From Amaranthus tricolor (Eukaryota; Streptophyta; Magnoliopsida; Caryophyllales; Amaranthaceae), in the NCBI RefSeq assembly GCF_026212465.1, contig NC_080048.1, positions 39,453,875-39,517,874 on the forward strand: a DNA stretch of 64,000 nucleotides. Reading direction: 5' to 3'. Under the pieces are notes generated by a model. The model saw only the letters and a program-made list of their open reading frames with translations, was not told the origin of the DNA and searched no databases. The position numbers and the translations under genes were made by a program. The first letter of the stretch is position 1. Each line of letters begins with the position of its first letter. Positions 1-11,620 of this stretch are shown here, piece by piece.

Positions 1-94
1 TCGGTTTTTAATTTGATAAGTTGTAATTCTCTATTTATGTTTTTGTATTGAATATTCAGGCTTTATATTAATAATATAATTTTTTTTTCTTCTC

Positions 95-3000
95 TTGTCT
101 TAGAAAAGAAAATGTTAGTAAATGGATCAACATTTCATTGCCTCCTGGACTGTGGAGAACCACATACGATATTGAAAAATTGAGAATTTTTTTCAAACTT
201 AAAATTGCTTCAGGCAAATGTCAATACCATATTAGGAACAACAAAATTAATTAAAGGCACTGGAAAAGCATGCATCATACTCCTTAAGGGAACAAAATTA
301 GTAATAAATGATGCACTATATTCGAGTAAATCTCGAAGAAATCTTATCAGTTTCAAGGCAATACGCCAAAATGGTTATCATATTGAAACTAAAATCGTAA
401 ATGAGAAAGAATTCTTATGCCTTACAACAGAAAGTAATGGCACAAAAATTATTCTTGAAAGGATGCCAGCATATTCATCGGGGTTGTATCTCACTCATAT
501 ACGCCCAATTGAAATAAATGTGATAAGACTAGACAATAAAGAGCTATTCACTCAATGACATGACCGCTTAGGTCATCCTGGCACTGGGATGATGCATAAC
601 ATAATAGAAAATTCAGTCGGACATCCACTAAGATAAAGATTCCCCAGTCAAATGAGCTCTTATACACCTCTTATTCTCTTGGAAAATTTATTACTAGACC
701 AACAGTAAATAAGATTGTTACTGAATGTCCTATATATTGAAAAAATTGAAGGAGATATATGTGGACCTTTTAGGTACTTCATGGTCTTAATATATAGATG
801 CTTCCACAAGATCGTCACATGTAAGCCTTCTATCAAGTAGAAAAAATGCATTTGCAAAACTACTTGCACAAATCATCCAATTGAAAAATCATTTTCCTAA
901 TCATACAATAAAAAGTATTACATTGGACAATGTCGGCGAATTCACATCTCAAACTTTTAATGATTATTGCATGTCAATTGAAATTAAAGTGGAACACCCT
1001 GTGCCACATATTCACACACAAAATGGTCTTGTTGAATCCTTAATTAAGAGATTGCAATTAATTGCAAGACCACTTCTAATGAAATCAAAATTACCATCAT
1101 CGACTTGGGGTTATGCAATATTACATGCAGCATCATTGATTAGGCTAAGACCTACACCTTATCATAAACATTCGCCAATGCAATTAGTAGCGGGTCATGA
1201 ACCTAATATTTCACATTTGAAGCGTTGTATATGTGTCCATTGCTCCCCCTCAACGTACAAAAATAGGTCCACAAAGAAGAATAGGAATATACGTCAGTTT
1301 TGAATCTCAATCAATCATTCGATATCTTGAACCATTAACTGGTGATCAATTCCAAGCTAGATTTGCTGATTGCCACTTTAATGAGACAATATTTCCATCT
1401 TTATGGGGAGAGAATGTGGACTTACAGAAAAGAAATATGGAACTTATTTGAAAAGCAACACATTTATATTTAGACCCAAAGAAAAAAATCATGTGAACAA
1501 GAAGTACAACGAATTGTTCATCTACAAAGTGTTGCTAACCAATTACCTGATGCATTCACAGATATTAAAAAAGTTACAAAATCACATATACCAATAGCAA
1601 ATACTCCTGCTCGAATAGAAATTCCTGATGAAAAGGCAAAAAGAGATAAAATTGTGGTGCAAAGAAAGCGTGGAAGGCCACTTGGTTCAAAAGATTTAAA
1701 ACCAAGAAAATAGAGAAAACAAAAAGGTGCACCAAATGATACTCAAAATAAAAGTAAGAATAAAGGAGAAAATCAAGATATCTCCGATATTGAAAAAGAA
1801 GAAAATGAAAATTATGAAACCTCAATGTATTATATTTTCTCCACGAAAAAATGGAATTGAAAAAGGATCATTCCATATGAATTGCTTATTCCATAGCCAT
1901 TGATATAATAAATGATGAAAATGATCTTTAACCAATGTGGATAAATGAATGCAGAAAAAGACCTGATTGGCCAAGATGGAAAGAAGCAATTGAGGCAGAG
2001 TTAAAATCATTAGAAAAAGAGAAGTTTTTAGGCTAATTTTACGAACTCCAAAAGGCATAAAACTCATAGGCTTCAAATGGGTATTTGTAAGAAATAAATG
2101 AGAAAAATGAAAATTTCAGATACAAGGCAAGACTTGTAGCCCAAGGTTTTTCTCAAATGCCAGGAATTGATTATGAAGAAACATATTCCCTAGTAGTTGA
2201 TGCAACCACACAGAGATTTTTTGTAAGTTTAACAGTTTTTCAATGCGTACGCATGAGATTGATGGATGTCGTAACTGCATATTTATATGGGTCACTTGAT
2301 ACAGACATCTATATGAAGGTCCCTGAAGGACTAAACTTACCAATAAAGAATGTGCCTAGAGAAATGTTTTATATAAAATTAAAGAGATCATTGTATGGAT
2401 TAAAGCAATCTGGGCGAATGTGGTATAATAGTGAATACCTTATGAAAATAGGATTCAAAAACAACCAAATTAGTCCATGTATATTCATCAAACGATCTCA
2501 ATTCGGTTTCGTAATAATTGCTGTGTATGTAGATGACTTAAATCTGATTCGAACTCCAAAAGAAATTGAAATAACAACTCAATATTTGATGAGGGAATTT
2601 GAGATGAAGAATTTAGGAAAAACTAAAATTTTCCTTTGACTACAAATTGAACATTTAAAAGGTAGAATATTTGTCCATCAGAGCAATTATACTGAGAAAG
2701 TTTTAAAACGATTTTACATGGACAAGGCTCATTCGCTAAGTTCCTCAATTGTGATACGATCACTAAACATAAAGGATGACCCATCCTGTCCACAAGAAGA
2801 AAACGAAGAAATATTAGGCCCTGAAGTGCCATACTTGAATGCCACTGGTGCTTTAATGTACTTAGCAAATAATACAAGACCTGATATAACATTTTCTGTA
2901 AATTTATTAGCTAGGTATAGTAATGCACCAACAGAAAGACGTTGGAATGGGATAAAACATCTATTTCGATACCTAAAGGGAACTATAGACCTTGGATTAT

Positions 3001-3365
3001 TTTTCCAGTCAGGAAATGATGTCATACTTACTGGATATGCTGATGCAGGATATCTATCTGATCCACATATGGCCAAGTCACAAACTGGATATGTATTTAC
3101 ATATGCAGGGACCGCAATATCTTGAAAATCAACAAAACAAACTCTAACGGCTACATCCTCAAATCATGCAGAACTTATAGCTTTATATGAAGCCAGTTGA
3201 GAGTGTGTATGGTTGAGATCCATGATCGGCCTACTCCAAGAAGATTGTGGTTTAAACGATACAACTAGGGCACCAACTACAATTTATGAAGATAATGATG
3301 CATGTATCAACCAACAAGATAATGTTTGCTTAGCTATGAGATTATTAGTTCAAAGATGATATGAT
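95..3365 (+). mobile_element. Decayed Ty1/copia retrotransposon, pol region
   Basis: This is the polyprotein remnant of a copia LTR retrotransposon. In order it shows a protease-like stretch near 130-200 (Asp-Cys-Gly where copia proteases usually have Asp-Ser/Thr-Gly), the HxRLGHPG zinc-finger start of the pre-integrase region near 558-590, an integrase core at 881-1230, reverse transcriptase at 2040-2640 with the catalytic YVDD near 2527, and RNase H at 2830-3350 ending in the usual SNHAELIAL and EDNDACI blocks. Several in-frame stops (around 558, 2637, 3123, 3200) and frameshifts (around 1240-1300 and 2040-2150) break it, so no intact polyprotein can be made. I could not find flanking LTRs, a primer-binding site or a target duplication; the 5' end may lie outside the window. 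Confidence 0.93.
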
Positions 3366-3491
3366 GTTCGTACTTCGTAGTATTTTTAATTTTAATATTG
3401 AATTTTGTAACATACTTCACACAAAAAAATGATAGTTGTATTGGTTGTAATTTGCAAAGGTGAGTATTTGACCCACCTTATACAAGTACAA

Positions 3492-4114
3492 TAGACCTGA
3501 TCATGGGCGGCCCGGCCAGACCCGACCCAAAAAAGTGAGGGTTTAGGTACCAAAATATGGCCCGATGGGCGGGTTTGGGCAGAAAATAAGTGGCCCGAAT
3601 TTTTTTGGGACGGGTTTGGGATTGACATTTTGCCCGCGGGCCGGCCCGGTCCGGCCCGAAAAAGAGTAAAGAATTATTAATTTTCTTGCAATATTTTATT
3701 TGTTATGAAGTTTGATGTACTAATTCAATTATTAATATTCTTAATTATATGTAATGAAAATTACAAAAGTTATATATTAATAATCTTTGCATATGAGACG
3801 ATTCAAACAAGATATCGCTTAATTATATTTCAACTTATAAATAAAAAAAATTAAATAAAAATTAAGAGTAAAGAATTAATAATGACATTTTTCTAAGTTG
3901 CAATTAATTTGAAAAGGAAAAAATAATATTTTAATTTTAGTTTTATTGTATGATACAATTAAATAATATATAAAATAGGCCCGCAAGCCCGCAAAAAAGC
4001 CCGCATATTACAGGGTTGGGCAGGAACTTTTAGGCCCGCACTTTGGCCCAGCCCGGCCCGCATCAAGGGGCAGTTTTTTCTCACTCGGCCCGGCCCGGTG
4101 TTTGATCACCTCTA
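3492..4114. mobile_element. Non-autonomous hAT-type element with 8-bp TSD
   Basis: A 623-bp element is flanked by a perfect 8-bp direct repeat AAGTACAA (3484-3491 and 4115-4122). Its ends are imperfect inverted repeats that both begin TAGA, with TGATCA at positions 7-12, followed by GC-rich GGCCCGGCC-type subterminal repeats at both ends (3507-3660 and 3978-4100). The centre is AT-rich with no coding capacity. An 8-bp duplication and clustered subterminal repeats are hallmarks of hAT elements (Ac-like). The GC-rich ends stand out from the AT-rich surroundings. Confidence 0.9.
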
Positions 4115-4508
4115 AAGTACAAGTTTGTTGGATTCACCTTTATTCTAATTGAGCACAATATAAGAATATAAGAAAAGAGTGTTTATGAAATCACCGGTAC
4201 AAGTAACAAAACTCCCAAGTAAATCATTCCTTCTTGTAAGTAGTGAAAATTGAAAATTGATTTCATATCACAAGAATAAAAAAGAAAACCCTGAATCACT
4301 AAGCTAATCCAAAATTATCGAAATATAGATCATTCATATTTCTTGATTGTGAGGCTAAGATTGCATATTTTGTTGGAAAGGCTTTGTGAAACTCATTATA
4401 AAAACACCAAAATTATGAACAAATGAAAACCAATCTTAGAGAATAACATTATTAATCATCCCCTTGCAAAAAATCAAACCCTTAATAAAAGAGAATGAGT
4501 TATTACTA

Positions 4509-7500
4509 CTAAACAAGAGAATTTTTGGCTGCTTTGATCTTTTCATGACCTTCAATATCTTGGAGACCCAAATTCTTTCCCGATGATAGTGGTAAACTTT
4601 CATCCTTGTCTTTTATCTGCAATATATTTCACTCAAAAAATGCCCTTTTTAATAAATAAGTAATGACCTTCAACATGTTAGGTTTGTTTGCCAAATAAGT
4701 AATGGTTAGTTAATCAACTGAAAGTATTAATTGATTTGCTAATTTTTTTGGTAAAATTAGTTGTTTGAAATGTTAGTAATAAAAAACTATTCATATTAAT
4801 TTTTTATTTATAATTTAAAAATTAGTTCATACCTGATTTAATTTAAACTTTATTTACGAAATACCAATCAAAAAACTAAAGATTAGAAACTAGCCAAACA
4901 ATCATTTGTGAACAGTCTATTACTTCACTTTTGCACAAATTGTCCAAAAAAAATTAATTTTTTTTTTTATATATTAAGGTTGGTTAAGGAAACTGAGAGA
5001 AATATGTAAGAATCTAACCTAATACATTGCTTAGTTTTAATTAAGATAAAATCTAATTCTAAAAAAAATCATTTCCATTTGATCAAAATTGGGTTGAAAT
5101 AATTAAAGTTGATTATAGTTATAATTGATTTCAATTACTAAGGGGCTTGGATAGCATTAATTAAATAGTAAATAAAATTGTAAAAGGAGATGAAAATAAA
5201 TGGCTAAAGTCTATAATAAAATGTTTGCTAGAGGAAACTAGGAAAGGAATCAAATAAAGTGAAGTGGTGACAAATCACTATCATTTAGGGAATCCATATT
5301 TTTATTCAAAAAAGTTAATCCTACTTGCAAGTTGCAATTGTGATGGTAGTGTGAAAGAGGACTTCCTCTTTTAAAATTTAATTTTTCCGTTTCAAATTAT
5401 TTAAAATATCGGTAAAAATGACACTATTTAATTATTATTTTTAATTTGTGATTAGTTTTTAATTTATAGGTTTTAAGTGAAATTTTATTTGATTAGTCTT
5501 ATTGTAAAGATTATTAATTCTAAATTTTTATAATTTTTTATCGTACATAATTAGAGATATTGTGGATTAAATTAGTACATTGGACTGCGTGAAAAAACAA
5601 ACGTTGCAGGTAAATTGGAACGGAGGAAATATAAAATATTAGTCGATAAGTCAATTGTTAAGTAGATGTTTGATAAAATTTATTTGCTAAATATTGGCTA
5701 TTTATCAAAAAAAAGTAACCAAACACTTTTATTTTTTTTTACTGTTTGACCACTTAAAAAATCAAAAGTCAATAAAAAAGTTGATTGGCAAATAGGAATA
5801 TGAAAAAGATTGGGAATAATAGAAGTGGGAAAGATGAATAAATACCTGAGAGGGTGTAGATAGTTCCCCTGGAACTGAACCTTTCTTTTTGTTGTCATTG
5901 GTACAAAAATAGGAGTAAAGACCCATTCCAAAAACAGCAATAGTAATACCAATAATGTTTCTTTCAGTAAAAGGGTCATGTAATAATGTATAGCCAAATC
6001 CAAGCACTAAACATGTCTTCAAATGTCCCAAAACTTGATATGTTACTGGTGATGTCTTCCCTATTACCAAAAATGTGCTGAAGTTCACCGACACCGCGAT
6101 CAAACACGACAGTATTATAAATCCCTGCTCGTTTAAATCGTAATTTAAAATTTGAGATTTGCACGAGTAGATGATAATAGATACGAATGAAAAGAAATGA
6201 TCATAAAGTGTATTTTCTAGTTGTAGATCGGTAGCTAGTACTTTAGGTAGCATGGAATAAAGTATAATTTTCTTTGTTATTGACGATTTTTTATGATTAT
6301 CTAGCTTTTGTTTGTGTTTGTATCAAATTAAATGCATTATATATAACTTCAATATGAACTGAAAGTCTAATATTATTCAAGATTATAAATCTCTGCTCAT
6401 TCAAGGCGTAATTGAAAATTTGAGATTTTATCTGCACGAGTATATGATAATTGATACGAATCAAAAGTTGATTTTGAAGTACATTTTCTAGTATATTAGA
6501 TTGGTAGTACTTTAGATAGTACGAAATAAAAGTATAATTTTCTGTATTATTAACGATCTTTCAAGATTATTTGATTTTATTTGTCTTTGTATCTGATTAA
6601 TAATAACTCAATATATATAACATTAATATCGGATTTTAAATCTTTTGCTCTATCAAAAACGACAATAAAAAATAATAATAATAAAGAAATATCTTACCAA
6701 AACAAGGGGAGAATAGTTGAAGCCAAAGACATTTTGGTTGGTTAAGAACTTGTCAACCACAGGACCAAAAACAAAAAGAACTGCTGCTTGGAATGGAGCT
6801 GATTGATACAGCAATTGTGTAGATGATACATTTAGCCTTTTTTGTATGGTGTTTGTCAGCTTAATCACACATTAATTAGTTAAGAAATTCACATATAAAT
6901 TTTCTAAATTATACTCTTAATCTTAATAAGAAAAAATAAACCACTACAATATCATTCAACACCATAAAATTACTCCCATAACCCATAACCCATAACCCAA
7001 CAGCCCTACATATGTCCGTATTTGAGAGGGTTGGCCGATCGGATATACATAACGTTACTCTTGTTAGTTATAACAAAAATGTCGTTCCTTTAGTAGTCAA
7101 CAATCTCACATGAATAATGCATATGAGTTATTGAGTTATTTTAACATCATTTATTGTTACTTTCGTCTCAGATTTTGTCTCATATACTAATATACTATTA
7201 TAGTCGTATTATTAAATTTTTGTTCCATTGGCCATTGCTTTTTCCCACATTAATGTGACAATTTCTAATTGTTTCCTACATTAAAATTTATAGTCACTTT
7301 ATTAAATAACATTATCCCGCCTACATACGATACCTCAATTTCCCAATGTCTTCATTCCCCTGACAAACAATCTCAAGGGGACGTGAGATTATAAAGCCAA
7401 ATAACTATAAATCGTTGGCGCCATTAAAATAAAAGACAATAAAAAAAGAAGAATTTGACAAGATAAAATAATAGATGAAAAGGATACAATTTGTCCAACA

Positions 7501-10500
7501 CAAGTAGTGATGATTGCAAGAGCAGAAAGAACAGTGCCAACAAAATTGAGCTGCAAATCAGTGATTGAAGCAATCCCAACTCCCACCAGCAAGATGAACA
7601 GAGAAAACTTTATCTTCCGACTGTATAATTTCAAGTAGATCACTGTGTTCAGTATATTTGTTTCTAACGAGCAAAATGTTAAAAGAATTGTACACTCACT
7701 TATGATTTTAATTTAGATCCAACAATTTGATGAAGGATGATTTATGCATGTGGAGGTTTAATAACAAATTAAATATGGTATCAGAGCGAGTAGTATATTG
7801 ATATATGTTTGATGAGTTCGAAAGTAGTGACAAGTTATTTGACATATTTAGACTCAAACATGAGGATGAGTATTAATGGTTTATCGATAATTAGAAAAAA
7901 TGTATATGGTATATAGCTTAGTGAGTTACTTCAGCTAATACCACTTGATTTTAAACTATGATTATTACACCAACAAAAATTTTATTACTCCAACGAGACA
8001 CAAATTTCGGTCTTGATATACATCTATCTTATGATCTTATCACAATTATGAATTGTTTAAGTAACCCTTTATAGCGAATATTGTTTGTAACTTCAAATAG
8101 AAATGGTAACTAATAACTAATGCAACCTAAAATGCATATTTATTGATACAATATGTTAAATTATCTAATACTATTAAGTAGCTCTCAAACCTTTTTATTA
8201 ATTAATCCAATCAGAAATACGCAATCTTACCCTTATAACGATAAAGAGATTGATTAATTTATTTAATCTTTTTATTAATTTGATTTATTTATTTATATAT
8301 TTTTATTATAGGGTATGCTAGGGAAAGAGATAGTTAGGTGAGATTCGATCTCAAAACCTTGTTTGAAAAAGACAATATTTGCTTCAACTGAGACCCAACA
8401 ATTTAAAAACATAATCTTACCCTAATATGACAAAAAACGTTATACGCAACTTCATATATAAAAATAAAAATAGTAATAATAGTGAAAGGAAGAACCTAAA
8501 ATGTTTGTTGAGGAAGAGAGTTTCCAAAAGAACAGTGAAGGGAATGATGGCAAGCTTAGTCATCTGGTAGAAACCAATGGAATTAAAGCCAAGACTCAAG
8601 TTAAGAAGTCCAATGGAAACTCCATTAAGGATGCCAAAAAGAACAACAGTCTTCATGTCTACTGATTTTGTCTCAAAAAAATTGAGACGTTGAGCCAAAT
8701 GTAGTGTACAAAATGTTACCATCAAGTGCCAACTTGTTAGTGTTGTTGCTGCATTTACAAAATTCACACCATTATATTAATGAGATCAAAGATTATAGCT
8801 ATTTTTGGTCTTGAATTATATCATGTACATTTTATGTTTGCTATTCAGGCTTAGTCGGAAAACAATTTATTTGTTAGTGTTAGAGTATATGACATGTTTT
8901 GAGGTCTCAACTATAGCTTAAGTCTTTGGTTGAATTGGTTCCTTGACGTGGTATCATTAGCCAGCGTAACAAGAGGTTATATGCTCGAATATCAACTACC
9001 TCCCCTTTAAAGTGAAATATTTAGCACCAGATATAAGGAGGGTTTATGTTGCATCCACATTTTTAGCCCAAAGGGCTCTCGTGTGAGGGGGCGTGTTAGA
9101 GTATATAACATATGCTGGGGTTTCAATCATCAGCTTCAACTTTTGGTTGAATTGGTTCCTTAACAGTTAGATTTATCATTAACAATAGGGTAATTAAGAT
9201 TGGGTATATCCAACCCCAATCCCCACCCTAGGTGGGAGCTGCTTATGACATTGGAGTAATGAATTATATTATATGAGATTATAGTTAAGCTTGATAATAT
9301 AAAATAAACTAATATAGTTAAATATTGAGACATTAACCATCAGATTAGACGTTTAGTTGAGTTGTTATTTAAATTAAATGAATGTAAATCTCATCCATTT
9401 CTACTTTCATACGGTATATGTAGTCGTTAATGGTAAGATTTGTACTCTATCCATACTTTAAGTCCTGCGAAATGTGCTACTTGCTCTAACCGAGAAAAAA
9501 CTCAATTCTCGAATTTCTCCTCTTATACAATACTTCTTAATCCCACTACTTAATTATAACTAATGTTAAATATATATTATTTTTAATCCCATTATGCTTG
9601 AATTCAAAGTTTAATTAACATGCTGCTATTAAATTAGGTCGCTAATCATTGTTGTGATTAGTTGAACTGTTGCCATGCTCAACCATTGTTGGTTAGTGAA
9701 GCCAATTTTTTAATAAGCTCTGAAATATAACAAGTCTTAGCAAGCAAGCTAAAATTTGTTTGGAAGCAAAGATTTCCTTTTAATTTAAGTTAGGTTTGAT
9801 TTGGTCCGTTTGTGAGATTTTAGTGCCCAAGGCAAACTTAATACAACAAGTCTTATATGAGACTGTGAGGTAGGTCCATATAAGCAGCCCAAAACATTAA
9901 ACGGTTTTTATTTTAGAAATAAAATTAATAAAATTGAAAAGATAATCAACAGTTTTAGCTTTTGGACCAATTCATATTAAGTCGTTTTACGATGAAATGA
10001 TCTTAATAAAAAAATTGTCTACTTAATATCAAACTATGATATAAAAAAATCATTTGCTTATTATAATGTCATCAAGTACAACTTACACGTATAGAGTCTT
10101 TGATAACAAATACAAATATAGTATGAACAATAAGAACAATTAAGATATTTAAAGTTTTATTGATTGAATTTCATGGATTAGTATTATAGGAGTAATATTT
10201 ATTAAATTTTATAATATTTACACAAAATAATCTTTATTGACATTTATAAACTCAAAATCGATCGCAATAACGTATATGTATATGTACTGAAATTTCAGAT
10301 CACATGCCCTACAATTAGTCTTAAGTCATCTATGTCAAGTTGGTATAATGATGGTCCATACTATGATACTAATATAAGTAGGATGAATTAGTCATGATAT
10401 ATTCCCTATCTCTATGTGAATTTGCCATAATTATTGTTGTCCTTGTTTATTTAACTTTAAAATATTTATATTTTATTAGGTAGTGTCTGCGCTATTTTCT

Positions 10501-10911
10501 TTAATTCTTATTCATAGATTTTCTCTTATTTTTAATTATATCTACGCAATTTAGTGATTCCTGATATTTTCTTAATACTTCTATTATTATTTGGCGTTGC
10601 TTTTTCTTTACATAGAGAGTAATCTCTAAAATAAAATTTCAAATGCCTACTAGAAGGGAATATAAAATTGAAAAAGGGAATTAAAATGTCAACAAATAAA
10701 GCATACTTTTACACATCTTTTAATTAAGGATAAATAAAAGCTTAAAGGATAAAAGCTTAGATGTAACAAAAAGAGAAAAAGAAAACGTACCAAAGGGAAA
10801 GCCAAGATTGCTCATCAATGCTTTATTGCATATAACGATTGAAACAGAAGATGCCACTGATAGAAACAATGCTCCTACTACTCCTACTTGGATCCCCCAT
10901 TTTTCTCCCAT
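4509..10911 (-). CDS. UXT: Nucleotide-sugar transporter, UDP-xylose transporter type
   Basis: Six coding exons on the minus strand: 10791-10911, 8496-8748, 7488-7620, 6698-6859, 5846-6124, 4509-4616. All introns are GT-AG and phases close to a 351-residue protein, about the length of Arabidopsis UXT proteins. It is a hydrophobic multi-span member of the triose-phosphate/nucleotide-sugar translocator family. Conserved blocks include SVASSVSIVICNKALM near residue 18, LGFNSIGFYQMTKLAIIP in exon 2, and GKTSPVTYQVLGHLKTCLVL in exon 5. Family knowledge: UXTs carry UDP-xylose into the Golgi/ER lumen in exchange for UMP, for xylan and xyloglucan synthesis. The start MGEKWG matches family N-termini. 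The last exon gives a short charged, probably cytosolic tail. Intron 1 (8749-10790) holds a complete TRIM element and intron 5 a Stowaway-like MITE. No frame damage is visible. Substrate is inferred from similarity only. The 3' flank 4123-4508 shows nothing further. Confidence 0.94.
5380..5632. mobile_element. Stowaway-like MITE in UXT intron 5
   Basis: The left end carries a CCGTTTCAAATTA block and the right end AATTGGAACGGAGG, the inverted counterpart of the common plant Stowaway terminus (CTCCCTCCGT...). The interior, with an 'AATTAGAGATATTGTGGATT' block, recurs near 34880, 22575 and 13330, so several family members exist in the window. Exact ends and the TA duplication were not resolved. 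Confidence 0.6.
8878..9165 (+). mobile_element. Complete TRIM-like miniature LTR element
   Basis: Two direct repeats of about 71-72 bp (8878-8948 and 9094-9165) both start TGTTAGAGTATAT and end in TTGGTTCCTTRAC plus one base (CA in the right copy). Directly after the left repeat is TGGTATCATTAGCC (8949 on), which matches the usual primer-binding site for initiator methionine tRNA. Directly before the right repeat is a purine-rich tract GTGAGGGGGCG (9081-9093). A perfect 5-bp target duplication GTTAG flanks the element (8873-8877 and 9166-9170). The 145-bp interior has no coding capacity. This is the architecture of a terminal-repeat retrotransposon in miniature. It lies in UXT intron 1, antisense to the gene. 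Confidence 0.88.
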
Positions 10912-11620
10912 TTATTTCTCCTTATCTATAAAAATATATTACAAATTATATATTAATAATATATTTGACTCTTAATTCATCTTGAGCACAATATAGGCCG
11001 AGAAAAGGAGATTTAGAAAAGTAGTGAGAATCAAATTCAAATTCATCATCAAAAAATAATACATGTTTCAACTAAAAATAAGTACTCATAACAAGTATAA
11101 TAGATATAAACTACAAATACGTTACACATAAAAAGTGGGGTACAATTTCTTGATATACTTCGATAGATGATAGATCGGTTTATGTTTTCATTTTTCATGA
11201 TAGGCCGTAGTAACTAAACACGTACACATACACGAACACGAACATAGCTTACAAACAAAATTATTTAATTAACATTGCATGTATAATCTTTCTATTTATG
11301 ATGTTTGCTATAAAGGGTTAATCGAAAATAAACTTTTGTTAGAGTTATAATTAAAAAGGGTAAGATTACATACACCCGACTTCTAATCCGATCTAGTGAG
11401 TGTCACTTCATGGCGTAATAATGTATGTATGTAAGCTATCTATTAATTATGAAGAAAATGATAATTGAAAATATTACCTTAATTCCCAATAAGTCAATGG
11501 AATTAGCCTAATTAGTTGATCTTAAAGACCTATCCCAAAAAGAGAGGGAAGGTATAGTTAGAGAATTAAAGTTGAAAATGAGAGACAATAAAAGAGAAAG
11601 GAAGAAGGGAATGAATATAT
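10912..11620 (-). promoter_or_regulatory. UXT 5' leader with a probable leader intron
   Basis: Just upstream of the UXT start, the minus strand reads a T-rich acceptor ending TTTTTATAG at 10926, then a 14-base leader to the ATG. A matching donor AAG/GTAATAT sits at 11478/11477. This suggests a 551-bp intron in the 5' untranslated region (10926-11477) and a first non-coding exon extending from 11478 toward about 11620. Transcript data would be needed to fix the transcription start. Confidence 0.45.

Noticed and set aside
2729..3076. Minus-strand open frame in the copia region
   Set aside because: It is the antisense shadow of the RNase H segment.
7740..7830. TATGGTATCAGAGCGAG primer-site-like motif in UXT intron 3
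   Set aside because: It resembles an LTR-element primer site, but no flanking LTR copy could be recognised.
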